Source: Chrysomallon squamiferum
Lineage: Eukaryota; Mollusca; Gastropoda; Neomphalida; Peltospiridae
DNA: 22,500 nucleotides
Reading direction: 5' to 3'
NCBI GenBank assembly: GCA_012295275.1
Contig: CM022679.1
Coordinates: 30,660,154 to 30,682,653, forward strand
The position numbers were made by a program, and so were the translations under genes. Under the pieces are notes generated by a model. The model was not told the DNA's origin, made no database searches, and saw only the letters and a list, made by a program, of their open reading frames with translations. Below, piece after piece: positions 9,500 to 18,290 of this stretch; positions within the stretch are counted from its first letter, which is position 1, and every line of letters begins with the position of its first letter.

Positions 9500-9800
9500 T
9501 TCAGCGACAATCCCCCAAAAACATCGGTTTCAACGACTTACGGCTCATAAACCTTTCAACACAACAACCATCGGCAGCCCATCTCGCTTTGGGATGTCCC
9601 AAACCGATCCAGACGTCCGACCTGAACCGAAATCTCTTGTCGGGTCGCCCCTTGTCTTTTTATCGATTCTTAATGCTTCATTACGCCGCACGTTACCCGA
9701 TGTCACCCATAGCATTGGCTGTTCTTAGTTAATGACTGTGTACACTTCCAACTAAAAGCGGAGATCGGTTTTTTCCGTGTTGATCCGGTATGCGGCCGTC
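9500..9800 (+). promoter_or_regulatory. Candidate promoter / 5' region upstream of the putative exon
   Basis: This block is clearly richer in G+C and CpG than its surroundings and lacks repeats. It contains an inverted CCAAT (ATTGG near 9714) and CpG-bearing motifs around 9608-9700 and 9785-9805. Together with the paired CCAAT inverted repeat just upstream it could be the promoter or 5' leader of the gene whose putative exon ends at 10006. No TATA box is seen. A conserved intronic element is the alternative. Confidence 0.3.
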
Positions 9801-9911
9801 TCGAAGGCAAATTATGAAAGTATTCCCTACGGAAGTCTGAAGACATTATCTAATTTTTTTTTTTTTTTTTTTTCTTTTTCTACCTATAACGAGTGTTTAT
9901 TTGTGTTTAAG

Positions 9912-10006
9912 TGTGACGCCCCTGCAGGGGAAAACGACAAGCTGGCTTTCCACGGATATAACAGAATCTCGCTAAACGAGATGGAGGATTTTGAAGATTT
10001 CTCTGT
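9912..10006 (+). CDS. Putative protein-coding exon of an unrecognised gene
   Basis: This is the best coding candidate in the window. The 3' end is a near-consensus splice donor, GTAAGT at 10007-10012. Upstream lies a long T tract (about 9853-9880), a possible branch-point sequence CTATAAC (about 9884-9890) and AG dinucleotides at 9910-9911 and 9926-9927 that could be acceptors. Between them the frame is open, has balanced codons and higher GC than its flanks, and encodes about 31 residues. The read starts CDAPAGENDKL and contains GYNRISLNEMEDFEDF, with an acidic Glu/Asp/Phe end. With the first acceptor the exon is 95 nt, starting in phase 0 and ending after two bases of a codon. With the second acceptor it is 79 nt. 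Alternatively ATG at 9981, in good Kozak context (G at -3 and +4), is a start codon and this is a first coding exon giving MEDFEDF. I do not recognise the protein. No continuation exon is seen in the window, so the next one would have to lie far downstream or be too short to see. Confidence 0.4.
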
Positions 10007-10043
10007 GTAAGTACTCCGCTGATTTTCTTATATAACTTACTTA

Positions 10044-10073
10044 CTTTTTATATATATATATGATGATGACTTT

Positions 10074-10124
<51 letters not shown>

Positions 10125-10160
10125 TTATTAATATTAACGAAAAAAAAAAAAATAAAATAA
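10044..10160. repeat. AT, AAT and A arrays
   Basis: AT dinucleotides at about 10048-10062, AAT triplets at 10076-10123 and an A run at 10140-10151. They lie just inside the putative intron that starts at 10007. Confidence 0.95.
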
Positions 10161-10391
10161 TGAATGACCTCAAATAAGACAGGAAATTAAATTTGTAACT
10201 GGTTACCAGTTTTGACAAATAACTGTCACAAACGTTTGAATATCTGTAACGTGTTATTTTACATGATTAAATATTAGGATTGTTTCTTTCTTTTCTTTTT
10301 TTTCCTTTTTTATTACTATTATGTGTTATAATAGGTTGTTGTTATTGTTATTATTATTAATATTTTTTAATGGAATAATTGATGTTTTGTA

Positions 10392-10393
<2 letters not shown>
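10161..10393. other. AT-rich non-coding sequence
   Basis: Unique AT-rich sequence with short T and TTA runs. I see nothing further. Confidence 0.6.
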
Positions 10394-10434
<41 letters not shown>

Positions 10435-10472
10435 TAATAATAATGATGATGATGATGATGATGATGATGATG
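10394..10472. repeat. AAT array passing into a GAT array
   Basis: AAT triplets (with one AAC) from 10394 to about 10444 switch abruptly to GAT triplets from about 10444 to 10471. Confidence 0.96.
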
Positions 10473-10568
10473 TTAATGACTTGTATTCATGTTTAATGTG
10501 TGTATGAATAGATGAATGGATAGCAGTAATAATATCTATAATAAAATATGACCTAGAAGTTTCGTACT

Positions 10569-10660
10569 TTTTTTTTTTTTTTTTTTTTTATTATTATTAT
10601 TATTGTTATTATTATTATTATTATTATTACTATTATTATTATTACTATTATTACTATTAA
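10569..10660. repeat. Poly-T followed by an ATT array
   Basis: A T run of about 20 bases is followed by ATT triplets with ACT and GTT interruptions. Confidence 0.95.
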
Positions 10661-10892
10661 TTTATTATTATTGTAATTTATTCTTTACCAGAAGAAATGA
10701 AAACTCTTTATTATGTGAAATAAACATGTAATAATATATTATCTATATCATAACATTTCAAAACATTTTCAAAGAATAAAAAAAATATATATTCTTATAT
10801 GTCAAGACAAATACCATATGTTTTTTGTTTATTTTATTTACTTATTTATAAATATTTGAAAACAATGTCATTCGATGTCATTTAATACAAAC

Positions 10893-10897
<5 letters not shown>
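10661..10897. other. AT-rich non-coding sequence
   Basis: Unique AT-rich sequence with no gene, array or motif cluster visible. Confidence 0.55.

Positions 10898-10932
<35 letters not shown>
10898..10932. repeat. Poly-A tract (35 A)
   Basis: The longest pure A run in the window. Confidence 0.96.
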
Positions 10933-10934
<2 letters not shown>

Positions 10935-10939
10935 AAAGG

Positions 10940-11130
10940 AACAAGAAAGAAATTGTTCGGCTTTTCCCGGAATTCTGTTAAGACAATGCAAATGGTCACG
11001 TGACTAATACGTGATAACGGGTTTTTCAGCGATGTCGATTGAGTTTAAATTTAGCACACTCACTCGCTTGTTCCGCAACTTGGCAGATCATAATTTATGA
11101 TTTACTATCACGGCAAAAGACTGTCCTTTT
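10940..11130. promoter_or_regulatory. Candidate regulatory island with POU octamer and GTCACGTGAC palindrome
   Basis: A repeat-free block between homopolymers. The octamer ATGCAAAT lies at 10986-10993, two bases before the perfect palindrome GTCACGTGAC at 10995-11004. The palindrome is an extended CACGTG E-box identical to the CLEAR/TFEB consensus. A second, imperfect ACGTG lies near 11010. A near-palindrome TCATAATTTATGA follows near 11088-11100. Site meaning is inferred from motif identity only. Confidence 0.32.
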
Positions 11131-11142
11131 TTAATTTAATCT

Positions 11143-11332
11143 TTTTTTTTTTTTTTTTTTAATTCTTTTTTTTTTTTTTTTAAATTTATTAAGAGAACAT
11201 CCATTCCTGTATATTTGCCCTGCAGACGAAAGAATTCTGAAACAATTTGCAGACGACAAAGAAAAACTAAAGAAAATAACAATAATAATGAAAAAAAAAA
11301 AAAAAAAAATAAAAAAAATAAAAAGGGGGGGC
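11143..11332. repeat. T runs and A runs in inverted arrangement
   Basis: Two T runs (about 11143-11160 and 11167-11180) are followed about 110 bases later by A runs (about 11290-11325) ending in seven G. The T and A blocks are complementary and could fold back on each other. Confidence 0.85.
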
Positions 11333-11446
11333 GGACTAGTTGCTTTATCAAAATGATCGAGATATTTTATTATTTAGATGAAATTATAAATAGCCTTCGA
11401 TTTATGAATTGACATCTCCGCGAAAAGCGATAACAGGATTGTGTGT

Positions 11447-11520
11447 CTTTAATGAGCAGAGTGCAGATTTATGGCGGTCTTTAGACACTGGGATCGTGGG
11501 ATCGATTCCTAATGGGTTAA
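11447..11520 (+). mobile_element. tRNA-like segment, probable decayed SINE head
   Basis: GGATCGATTCC at 11499-11509 matches ten of eleven bases of the tRNA B box GGTTCGANTCC. GAGCAGAGTG at 11454-11463 resembles the A box. The A-to-B spacing is 45 bases, as in a tRNA. In between, CGGT (11475-11478) can pair with ACTG (11487-11490) around an eight-base loop at the anticodon-stem position. The acceptor stem does not pair and the D stem is poor, so it is not a working tRNA gene. A tRNA-derived SINE head or tRNA pseudogene is inferred; chance similarity cannot be excluded. Confidence 0.35.
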
Positions 11521-11583
11521 TTTTTCGTAATACGTTTTGTTCTTTACGGGGGTTAAGGGGGAAAATGCTTTTTGAATTTTTTT

Positions 11584-11740
11584 AAATTTTATTTATTTAT
11601 TTATTTATTTCTGAAGGCCAGTGTATTTTTTTCACACACCCAATATTAATTTTTTTAATAATCTTTATTTTAGATTTATTGACATAAATGTATTTTACGT
11701 TTGTTTATATTATTATTATTATTATCATTATTATTATGCG
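11584..11740. repeat. ATTT and ATT short arrays in T-rich DNA
   Basis: ATTT tetranucleotides at about 11584-11611 and ATT triplets at about 11708-11737, with T-rich unique sequence between. Confidence 0.85.
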
Positions 11741-11819
11741 ATGAACATATTTCTATACTTCTGTTAACATTTTCATGTTATATGATAGCCTGTACTTTTA
11801 TATTAAAAAAAAAATGTTC

Positions 11820-12141
11820 CTTCATTCTTTCATTTATTCATCAGATTTCACTATAGTGTCGTTAAAAATGTATTCGTTCACTTCTCTCGAGTATGTTTAA
11901 ATACTTATTTAATTCAGCAATTAGCTTTTGTTACTGTAACGTTAAGTAATAATTTATTCATTAATGTAGTCATTCATTCATTTACTTCATGGGGTCGTTA
12001 ATCATTCATTCATTCATTTATTCAGTCAGCCACTAGCGCCGGGGTGTAATTGAATATTCATTCATTCATTCATTCGTGTTTTCTGATCACTTAATATTAA
12101 TTAGTTCAGTCATTCATTTGTACTGCTGTTGTTAAACAAAA

Positions 12142-12187
<46 letters not shown>

Positions 12188-12260
12188 TTTGTTTAATTCA
12201 TTCATTTGTTTTAGAGTAGTGTTATTCATTCATTCAGTTGTAATTGGAACATTAATTCAT
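11820..12260. repeat. Decayed ATTC tetranucleotide region with an ATT array
   Basis: CATT/TTCA units recur in short bursts across more than 400 bases (clear runs near 11968-11982, 12002-12025, 12056-12076, 12107-12118 and 12226-12237), separated by unique sequence. This looks like an old array broken up by mutation and insertions. A pure ATT array at about 12143-12187 sits inside it. Confidence 0.85.
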
Positions 12261-12374
12261 TAAGACTGGTTATCGTATGTTTCAAGTTCGTATTTTATTT
12301 TATTTTTTATTGCACTGAAGTTTTACAATCCACAAAATGTACTACAAGGAATGAAAGGGGAAAACAATGAAATA

Positions 12375-12379
<5 letters not shown>

Positions 12380-12419
<40 letters not shown>

Positions 12420-12615
12420 AGAATGTATTACAAAAAGGAAACAAGGAAGGGAAAGCAGTAATCATTTTGTTTACGAATGTAAAGAGAATGAAGGAATGCT
12501 GATTAAAAAAAGACTAAAACAATAAAACAGTGGAGCAAAAAAACAGAACGAAATCAAGGAAGGAAGAAACAAAGAGAAAATAAAACAACAACAAAAAAAA
12601 CAAAAAAAAAAAAGA
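12380..12615. repeat. Poly-A and A-rich low-complexity block
   Basis: An ACAC start and a run of more than 30 A (about 12385-12417) are followed by GAA- and AAC-rich sequence with further A runs near 12592-12613. No gene. Confidence 0.9.
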
Positions 12616-12899
12616 AATATGATAATATATATTGTTATAAAAACAATAATAAAAATAAATGAGAAAAATAATGGATTTAACTTTCAGACATGATGAATGA
12701 CAAACCACATCATCTCATGCTGTTATAAAAAAAATATGGCGCGCTATAATCGCTAGTTACAAACACATTAACGGCGTTTCGTAATTAGAACATATTACGT
12801 GCAATAAATCTACACAGAGATGCTATTGACTGTGCGTAGTTTTTCTCTGTACTGCGTACACTGTTGAGCACTGTCTAGAATACTGAATCGTCTTCTTAA
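12616..12899. other. Unique non-coding sequence
   Basis: No gene or array visible. The latter half (from about 12735) is of normal complexity and leads into the regulatory-like island. Confidence 0.5.
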
Positions 12900-13160
12900 A
12901 GTGTTTTACTTAACAGATTTTGGGTCACTGGGGTCACACGCACCGTCGCGTTAATTAACGTCTATAAATAGCTGTAAACAAACAAATTAAAAAGTGTGCG
13001 GAAATTGATCGGTTAATCGCAACACGCCGCTAATTCACGATTTATCGGCTTGTTTGTTCTGGCCTGGTCGGGGTAAAACAACGACGACGTATCAAAGCCG
13101 GTGACAATTTTTCACTCGGCGATTGAGTCGTTTGAAGTCATGTCTGACGTAATCGATGAT
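12900..13160. promoter_or_regulatory. Candidate enhancer island (DR3, homeodomain palindrome, MEF2, FOX sites)
   Basis: A dense, repeat-free block. GGGTCA at 12922-12927 and 12931-12936 form a direct repeat with 3-base spacing, the DR3 arrangement of nuclear-receptor half-sites. CGTTAATTAACG at 12949-12960 is a perfect 12-base palindrome with a homeodomain core. CTATAAATAG at 12962-12971 fits the MEF2 consensus exactly, and also contains a TATA-like core. GTAAACA at 12974-12980 is a FOX core. ATCAAAG near 13091 is TCF-like, and several CpG-bearing motifs follow. Four different consensus sites within 60 bases is what suggests an enhancer or promoter. No transcript is supported. Confidence 0.38.
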
Positions 13161-13254
13161 TTCTTTCATTGTGCCAGCTTTTTAGAAAAATTAATGGAGT
13201 GGGGTAAAATAATAATAGGTTTATTTTTTAATTTTTCAACTTTTTAAAACTTTT

Positions 13255-13500
13255 TTTTTTGTGTGTGTTTTTTTTTGTGTTGATTTTTTGAAGAATGTGA
13301 AATGCTCTTATCTTTAATAGTATTTTTATTTGTTACTGTATATATGTATGTGTGCATGTATGTATGTATCTTTATAATAGGTATGCATCTCTAGGTATAT
13401 ATGTATAGTTTTATGTATATGAGTATGTACGTATGTGTTTTTAAGTACGTGTGTATGTTGGGACGTATGTATAAATGTATATATAATAAAATTATACTTA
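13255..13500. repeat. T/GT tract and decayed GTAT repeats
   Basis: T and GT runs at 13253-13280 are followed by imperfect GTAT/ATGT repeats from about 13338 to 13490. The minus-strand His/Thr/Tyr-rich frames here are repeat translation. Confidence 0.85.
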
Positions 13501-13507
13501 TAATATG

Positions 13508-13512
<5 letters not shown>

Positions 13513-13583
<71 letters not shown>
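13513..13583. repeat. (GA)n array, 71 bases
   Basis: A pure AG run. It is the reverse complement of the 70-base CT array at 13925-13994, with about 340 bases between them. Confidence 0.97.
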
Positions 13584-13586
<3 letters not shown>

Positions 13587-13919
13587 ATCAAAATAAGACA
13601 ATAAATCATTTTATAGTTCTGTTCTAGATGATGAGAAATGATAGCCACTATTAGGTTTGAAATAAATATGAACCAAAACATTAGACGTGAGTGTGGAATT
13701 TCAGACACTTTGATATGAAAGAACCGCTCCTCAAACCATTATTTTAAGAACCGAATAATATTTTTGTCTGATAAAACTAATAAAAAAAATGAAACATTTT
13801 ACGCTTAATTTAGTTAGTTAATGTGTACTCATTTTTTCTGCTTTTTTATCGTCCATTTGCGTTATGGATATTTTTAAAGGTGCATTTTGCTCGTGTCATT
13901 AACTACAATAGTCGGTACA

Positions 13920-13924
<5 letters not shown>
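13584..13924. other. Unique spacer between the inverted GA and CT arrays
   Basis: AT-rich unique sequence with no gene or repeat visible. Confidence 0.6.
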
Positions 13925-13998
<74 letters not shown>

Positions 13999-14093
13999 CA
14001 TTCACGCTTTCTTCCACATTTTTCAGGAATGTTTATAAACGTCCTTCTCTAAATGCTTGAATAAACGGATAAACAAACATACACACAGACATA
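13925..14093 (+). repeat. CT array with shared dispersed-repeat core, copy 2
   Basis: A CT array at 13925-13994 is followed by a pyrimidine-rich link and then the same 24-base core as copy 1 (14020-14043, starting TTTTCAGGAATG). After 35 bases comes the same ATACACACAGACATA motif (14079-14093). In copy 1 the core-to-motif gap is mostly CT repeat, while here it is unique sequence. CTATCACA also occurs in both copies, but before the core here and after it in copy 1. Confidence 0.8.
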
Positions 14094-14415
14094 CAGATTT
14101 AAGGTTAATATGTTTTTTATATACTGAATGGTAATGCACCGTCACAGGAGCTGCACAGATTCGAAACTAGTACAAGAAAAGATTACCCCATTTCAAAATC
14201 CCGTTAATACTTTTTCTGTATTCAAATGGGTCGTGATGATGGACGGGTGGCTAATATTTCGATTCTCTCGTAAAATTCTTAATAAATCAACTAAATGGGC
14301 CGCGCACTCTTTTAGCCGGAATTATACGAAGTTTGACGAAATCTCAGTTTGACAAATGCTTATTATGAAAATTAGTAAGAGAATCTGTTGTCTGTAAGCT
14401 CGCCTAAGATACGAT
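14094..14415. other. Unique non-coding sequence
   Basis: A 74-residue open frame (14128-14352) spans most of it, but it has no recognisable domain and no splice sites that I can support. I regard it as chance. Confidence 0.5.
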
Positions 14416-14453
14416 GGATCAAAGGATCAAGTCTGGATCAAAGGATCAAGTCT
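14416..14453. repeat. Perfect 19-bp tandem duplication carrying two TCF/LEF-type sites
   Basis: Two exact 19-base units, 14416-14434 and 14435-14453, each reading GGATCAAAGGATCAAGTCT. Each contains GATCAAAGG, the TCF/LEF consensus. A third site of this type, TATCAAAGG, lies at 14871-14879. Confidence 0.9.
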
Positions 14454-15030
14454 GTTCAGAGAAGATCCTACGTAATAATTATTATAGCTACCTTTTTTTA
14501 TTAGTATTGTTGTTGTTGTTGCTGAAGTTACTGCAGTTGCGGTTGTTTTTTTTCATTGCCGTTTAATTAACAACATTTAGACATTAATCTTGTACTTTTA
14601 CTTTCTGCAATCAGGAAAACTACAACGACCATTTATTTAAACACCAGTTCCCTACCTCGGAACAATACAGTTTTTCAATTATTTAAAAACGTCTTTCTTA
14701 GAAATTTCTTTAAAAAGTTAAAAAGTTAAAAAAGAAGAGAAAGACGAATTCATTAACGAAGTCGTTCAGGACACGCCATCTTGTATCTTGATCAAATTCG
14801 AACGTGGTCTATCGTTTCTTGATTAAATTCCTCCATTAAGACGGCTCACCTACTGTTAGTTGATAACAGCTATCAAAGGTAAGGCATATTCTTGCCTCTG
14901 TATTGGCATTCCTATAAAACAACACGCAACATTCCAAGAATACTGGGACAGGAACTTTTATATTGAATAATCCATGAAACATCCGCTGTTTGCAAACAAA
15001 GAAACAGAAGGAAAGAGAAAACGTTATTAC
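14454..15030. other. Unique non-coding sequence with small repeats
   Basis: GTT triplets at about 14507-14521. CTTGATCAAATTC (14787-14799) and CTTGATTAAATTC (14818-14830) are near-identical copies 31 bases apart. No gene. Confidence 0.55.
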
Positions 15031-15460
15031 CGATATTGCTGCTACTACTATTACTACTACTACTACTATTTCTACTGCTATTACTACTACTATAACTATT
15101 GCTCCTGCTACTACTACTGCTACTACTGCAACAACAACTACTACTACTGCTGCTGCTGCTTCTGCTGCTACTACTACAACTAATACTATTACCACAACCA
15201 CCACTACCTCTACCACAATCTCAGTTGCACTACTGTTGTTACTATTCTACTACTATTACTGCTATCAACATCTCACTATTATTGCTACATGAGGAATATA
15301 ATATATTACTACTACAACAACAACTACTACTACTATTACAACTGCTACTACTTCTACTAGTACAGCAACTATTACTTCTACTACTACTACCACTGCTACT
15401 ACTGCAACAACTACTACTGCTACTGTTGTACTACTTCCACTGCTAGTAGTAGTACTACCA
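15031..15460. repeat. Long imperfect ACT/GCT/ATT trinucleotide array
   Basis: About 430 bases of CTA-type triplets in which ACT, GCT, ATT and ACA variants are interspersed, with a short break near 15215-15310. Poly-Thr, poly-Leu, poly-Tyr and poly-Val/Ala frames on both strands are artefacts. It is the reverse complement in type of the array at 19536-20100. Confidence 0.96.
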
Positions 15461-16046
15461 TCACTATACCACTAACATTATTTTGTTTTTTTTACTAATA
15501 TCACTGCAGCTATTTAGTAAAAAATATTAAAATATATATATATATATCAACGAAAAATAAAACTATTATAAAGCTCATCAAAATTACGAATACCACAAAA
15601 TTATTGCATAAATCATTTCAGCAGTTGTAGCTAAGTCCTCGCCTGCCGTACATCAACGTCATAACTCCAACACTACGCTGATAACATCGTCATTCCCCCC
15701 AAACAACCTTGCATATGAAGCGTCATCAAGATTATGTGGTTTATATTCCTGTACGTACTTTTTTTTATCAATCCAGAAGTTACTAGTGAATTCTGCTTTG
15801 GCGTTACGTGCTACGGCTCGGAGAAAATTTTACCCATAAACTTCTATCTCACTCGGAAGATCTAATTCTTATCAGCAGACAGCGATTTGGATCATTAAAC
15901 TATGTTTTAACGGATGAATCGATGTTTCAACTGTTTTGGGTTTTTTTTTGTAGTTGTAAGTAGAACAGAACGTCAATCAAAGTGATATATTTGATATATT
16001 ATGCGATCATCGTGTGAGGCTGGTTCCTTTTCTTTTCAAAAAAAAT

Positions 16047-16081
<35 letters not shown>

Positions 16082-16275
16082 TGTGTGGTTTGTTACCAGT
16101 TATTAAATTAGTTAGTTAGCCAGCTGGTTATTTACTTTGTTAGTGTACCAGTATGTTTGTTTATTACGTTTTACTGAAGTTTCGCTGCCAACTTTAAGTG
16201 ATAATAATGCCGTTATACTAACTCAGTGCAAAAAGGTCAAACTGAAATAAGGATGGAAGTACGTCTATAATGGCT
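15461..16275. other. Unique non-coding sequence with AT and ATTT arrays
   Basis: AT dinucleotides at about 15532-15547 and ATTT tetranucleotides at about 16046-16082. The sequence between (15600-15900) is of normal complexity, but I see no supported exon. Confidence 0.55.
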
Positions 16276-16330
16276 AATATTGGATGATTATGATGATGAT
16301 GATGATGATTGCGACAACAACAACAACAGT

Positions 16331-16392
<62 letters not shown>

Positions 16393-16393
16393 T

Positions 16394-16429
<36 letters not shown>

Positions 16430-16455
16430 AATAATAATAATAATAATAATAACTG
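16276..16455. repeat. Compound GAT / AAC / AAT array
   Basis: GAT triplets (16285-16307) pass through short AAC (16315-16326) into AAT (about 16334-16388). A block of about 13 AAC triplets (16388-16427) follows, then AAT again to 16451. The AAC block is bounded sharply by AAT on both sides. Confidence 0.97.
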
Positions 16456-16831
16456 TAACAACAATAACAGCAGGCCAGTAATACTTATTGTGATGATGAT
16501 AATGATTAAGGATATGACGATTACCACGAAGATGGTGGTATTGATGATGACATATGTAAATGACGTTGACAGTTGATTGTTAAATGAAAAAACTAACAGT
16601 AAACTCGATGAACTTGATCACGACATTTGTTATGTACGAATACTGGTAACATTCCAAAACCCTATCCCAGACTGCAGACAAGCAGCATATCGAGCGATCA
16701 GATAAATTGCGTGTAATTCTAAATATAATATCATCTAAACTTTCCCACTGCATGACACTAAGAACAGATTCAGAGCCAAGTTGTTTTGGTTCATAAGTAC
16801 GTAAAATTCTCACATACTGTTTCTAATTCTA
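16456..16831. other. Unique non-coding sequence
   Basis: GAT-rich to about 16560, then unique sequence. A minus-strand frame of 77 codons (16580-16813) has mixed composition but no recognisable domain or supporting signals. Confidence 0.5.
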
Positions 16832-17290
<459 letters not shown>

Positions 17291-17760
17291 TTTCAAATTA
17301 TTTTTATTCTTTCTCTCTCCCCTCATACACCTCTTCTTTATCCCACTCTCTAATACATTCATCTCGTAATCTCTGTCTTTAGTGCCCTGTTTCTTACTTC
17401 CCTCTGTCTCTCTCTGATTCTTCTGTTCATCCTTTCTTTCAGACCTTCACAAAGGCACACGTTTCTGAAAATTATTTCCCTAAACATTCCGAATGGCACC
17501 CATAATGTCACAAGAATGTTAATTCTTTTTATGCCAGATGAGAGTAATGTGTTACGATTCAGTTAAATGTTACTCTATTATCTACGCTATTTTTCTTCGT
17601 GTATCACCTTTTATTATTCGATAACATTTCCTTGTTTCGGTTTAAAGTTGCGAGAAACTTCGGCTTTGAAGTAAAGAGATGTTTGTTGAAGAAGATAGTG
17701 ATGCATGAGAAATGACAAACTTGGACGATTCAAGTGTTAAAGAGTTGTTATCTGTATGTA
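17291..17760. other. Unique non-coding sequence
   Basis: A pyrimidine-rich flank to about 17440, then AT-rich unique sequence. No gene seen. Confidence 0.55.
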
Positions 17761-17900
17761 TCTGTGTTTGTGTGTGTGTGTGTGTATGGCTGTGTGTGCA
17801 TAGGTATGTCTGTGCGTATGTTTTTGTGTGTTTTACTGAGTGTGTTTGCCTGCTTGTGTGTGTTTGTATCTGTGTGTTTAAGTATGAGTGTGTATATTAG
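17761..17900. repeat. Decayed GT repeat
   Basis: GT dinucleotides interrupted by ATG, CTG and TTT. Its Cys/Val frame is an artefact. Confidence 0.9.
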
Positions 17901-18165
17901 TATATCAGCATGCACATTTTGAACAGATACCAGATATTGTGTTCAGTGGTATTTATCTTTCATATTTAAAATTATCAATAATTAAAAAAAAAAAAATCAT
18001 CATTAACTTTGTGTTTCCTTTACTTTATTACAAGCCAGATTAACTAGAAATACTGGAATCATAACGTTGAGGAAATAATGATTGAAATATGATTAATTAC
18101 ATAAACTTTCTTAAAATAATCATGAGCATAATCTTATACTATAATTAGCAAAGTAATTTTAAAAG
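17901..18165. other. AT-rich non-coding sequence
   Basis: An A run at about 17983-17995 and otherwise unique AT-rich sequence. Confidence 0.55.
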
Positions 18166-18171
18166 AACAAT

Positions 18172-18290
18172 ATATATATATATATATATATACAAACACA
18201 CACAAGTTATCAAAAACAATCGTACCTATATATAGAGAGAGTAGGTGTAAAAAAAATATATATATATATATATATATACACACCTACACC
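18172..18290. repeat. Two AT arrays, the second inside a perfect inverted repeat
   Basis: AT dinucleotides at about 18172-18192 and 18257-18278. The second is framed by GTAGGTGT (18241-18248) and its exact reverse complement ACACCTAC (18280-18287). With the self-complementary AT core this can form one long cruciform or hairpin. Confidence 0.9.

Noticed and set aside
225-12417. The poly-A/T runs as evidence of many processed pseudogenes
   Set aside because: None of the runs at 225, 801, 7661, 8421, 9339, 10898 or 12385 is next to a recognisable coding or LINE/SINE body, so homopolymer expansion is the simpler reading.
14120-14167. Another possible tRNA-like SINE head (ACTGAATGGT at 14123, as in the element at 4450-4600, then GATTCGAAAC at 14158)
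   Set aside because: The A-to-B spacing is about six bases too short and the B box has several mismatches. The shared 10 bases alone are not enough.
15099-15446. Poly-Leu/Gln open frame resembling a glutamine-rich activation domain
   Set aside because: It is the ACT/GCT/ACA trinucleotide array in one frame; other frames give poly-Thr and poly-Tyr equally well.
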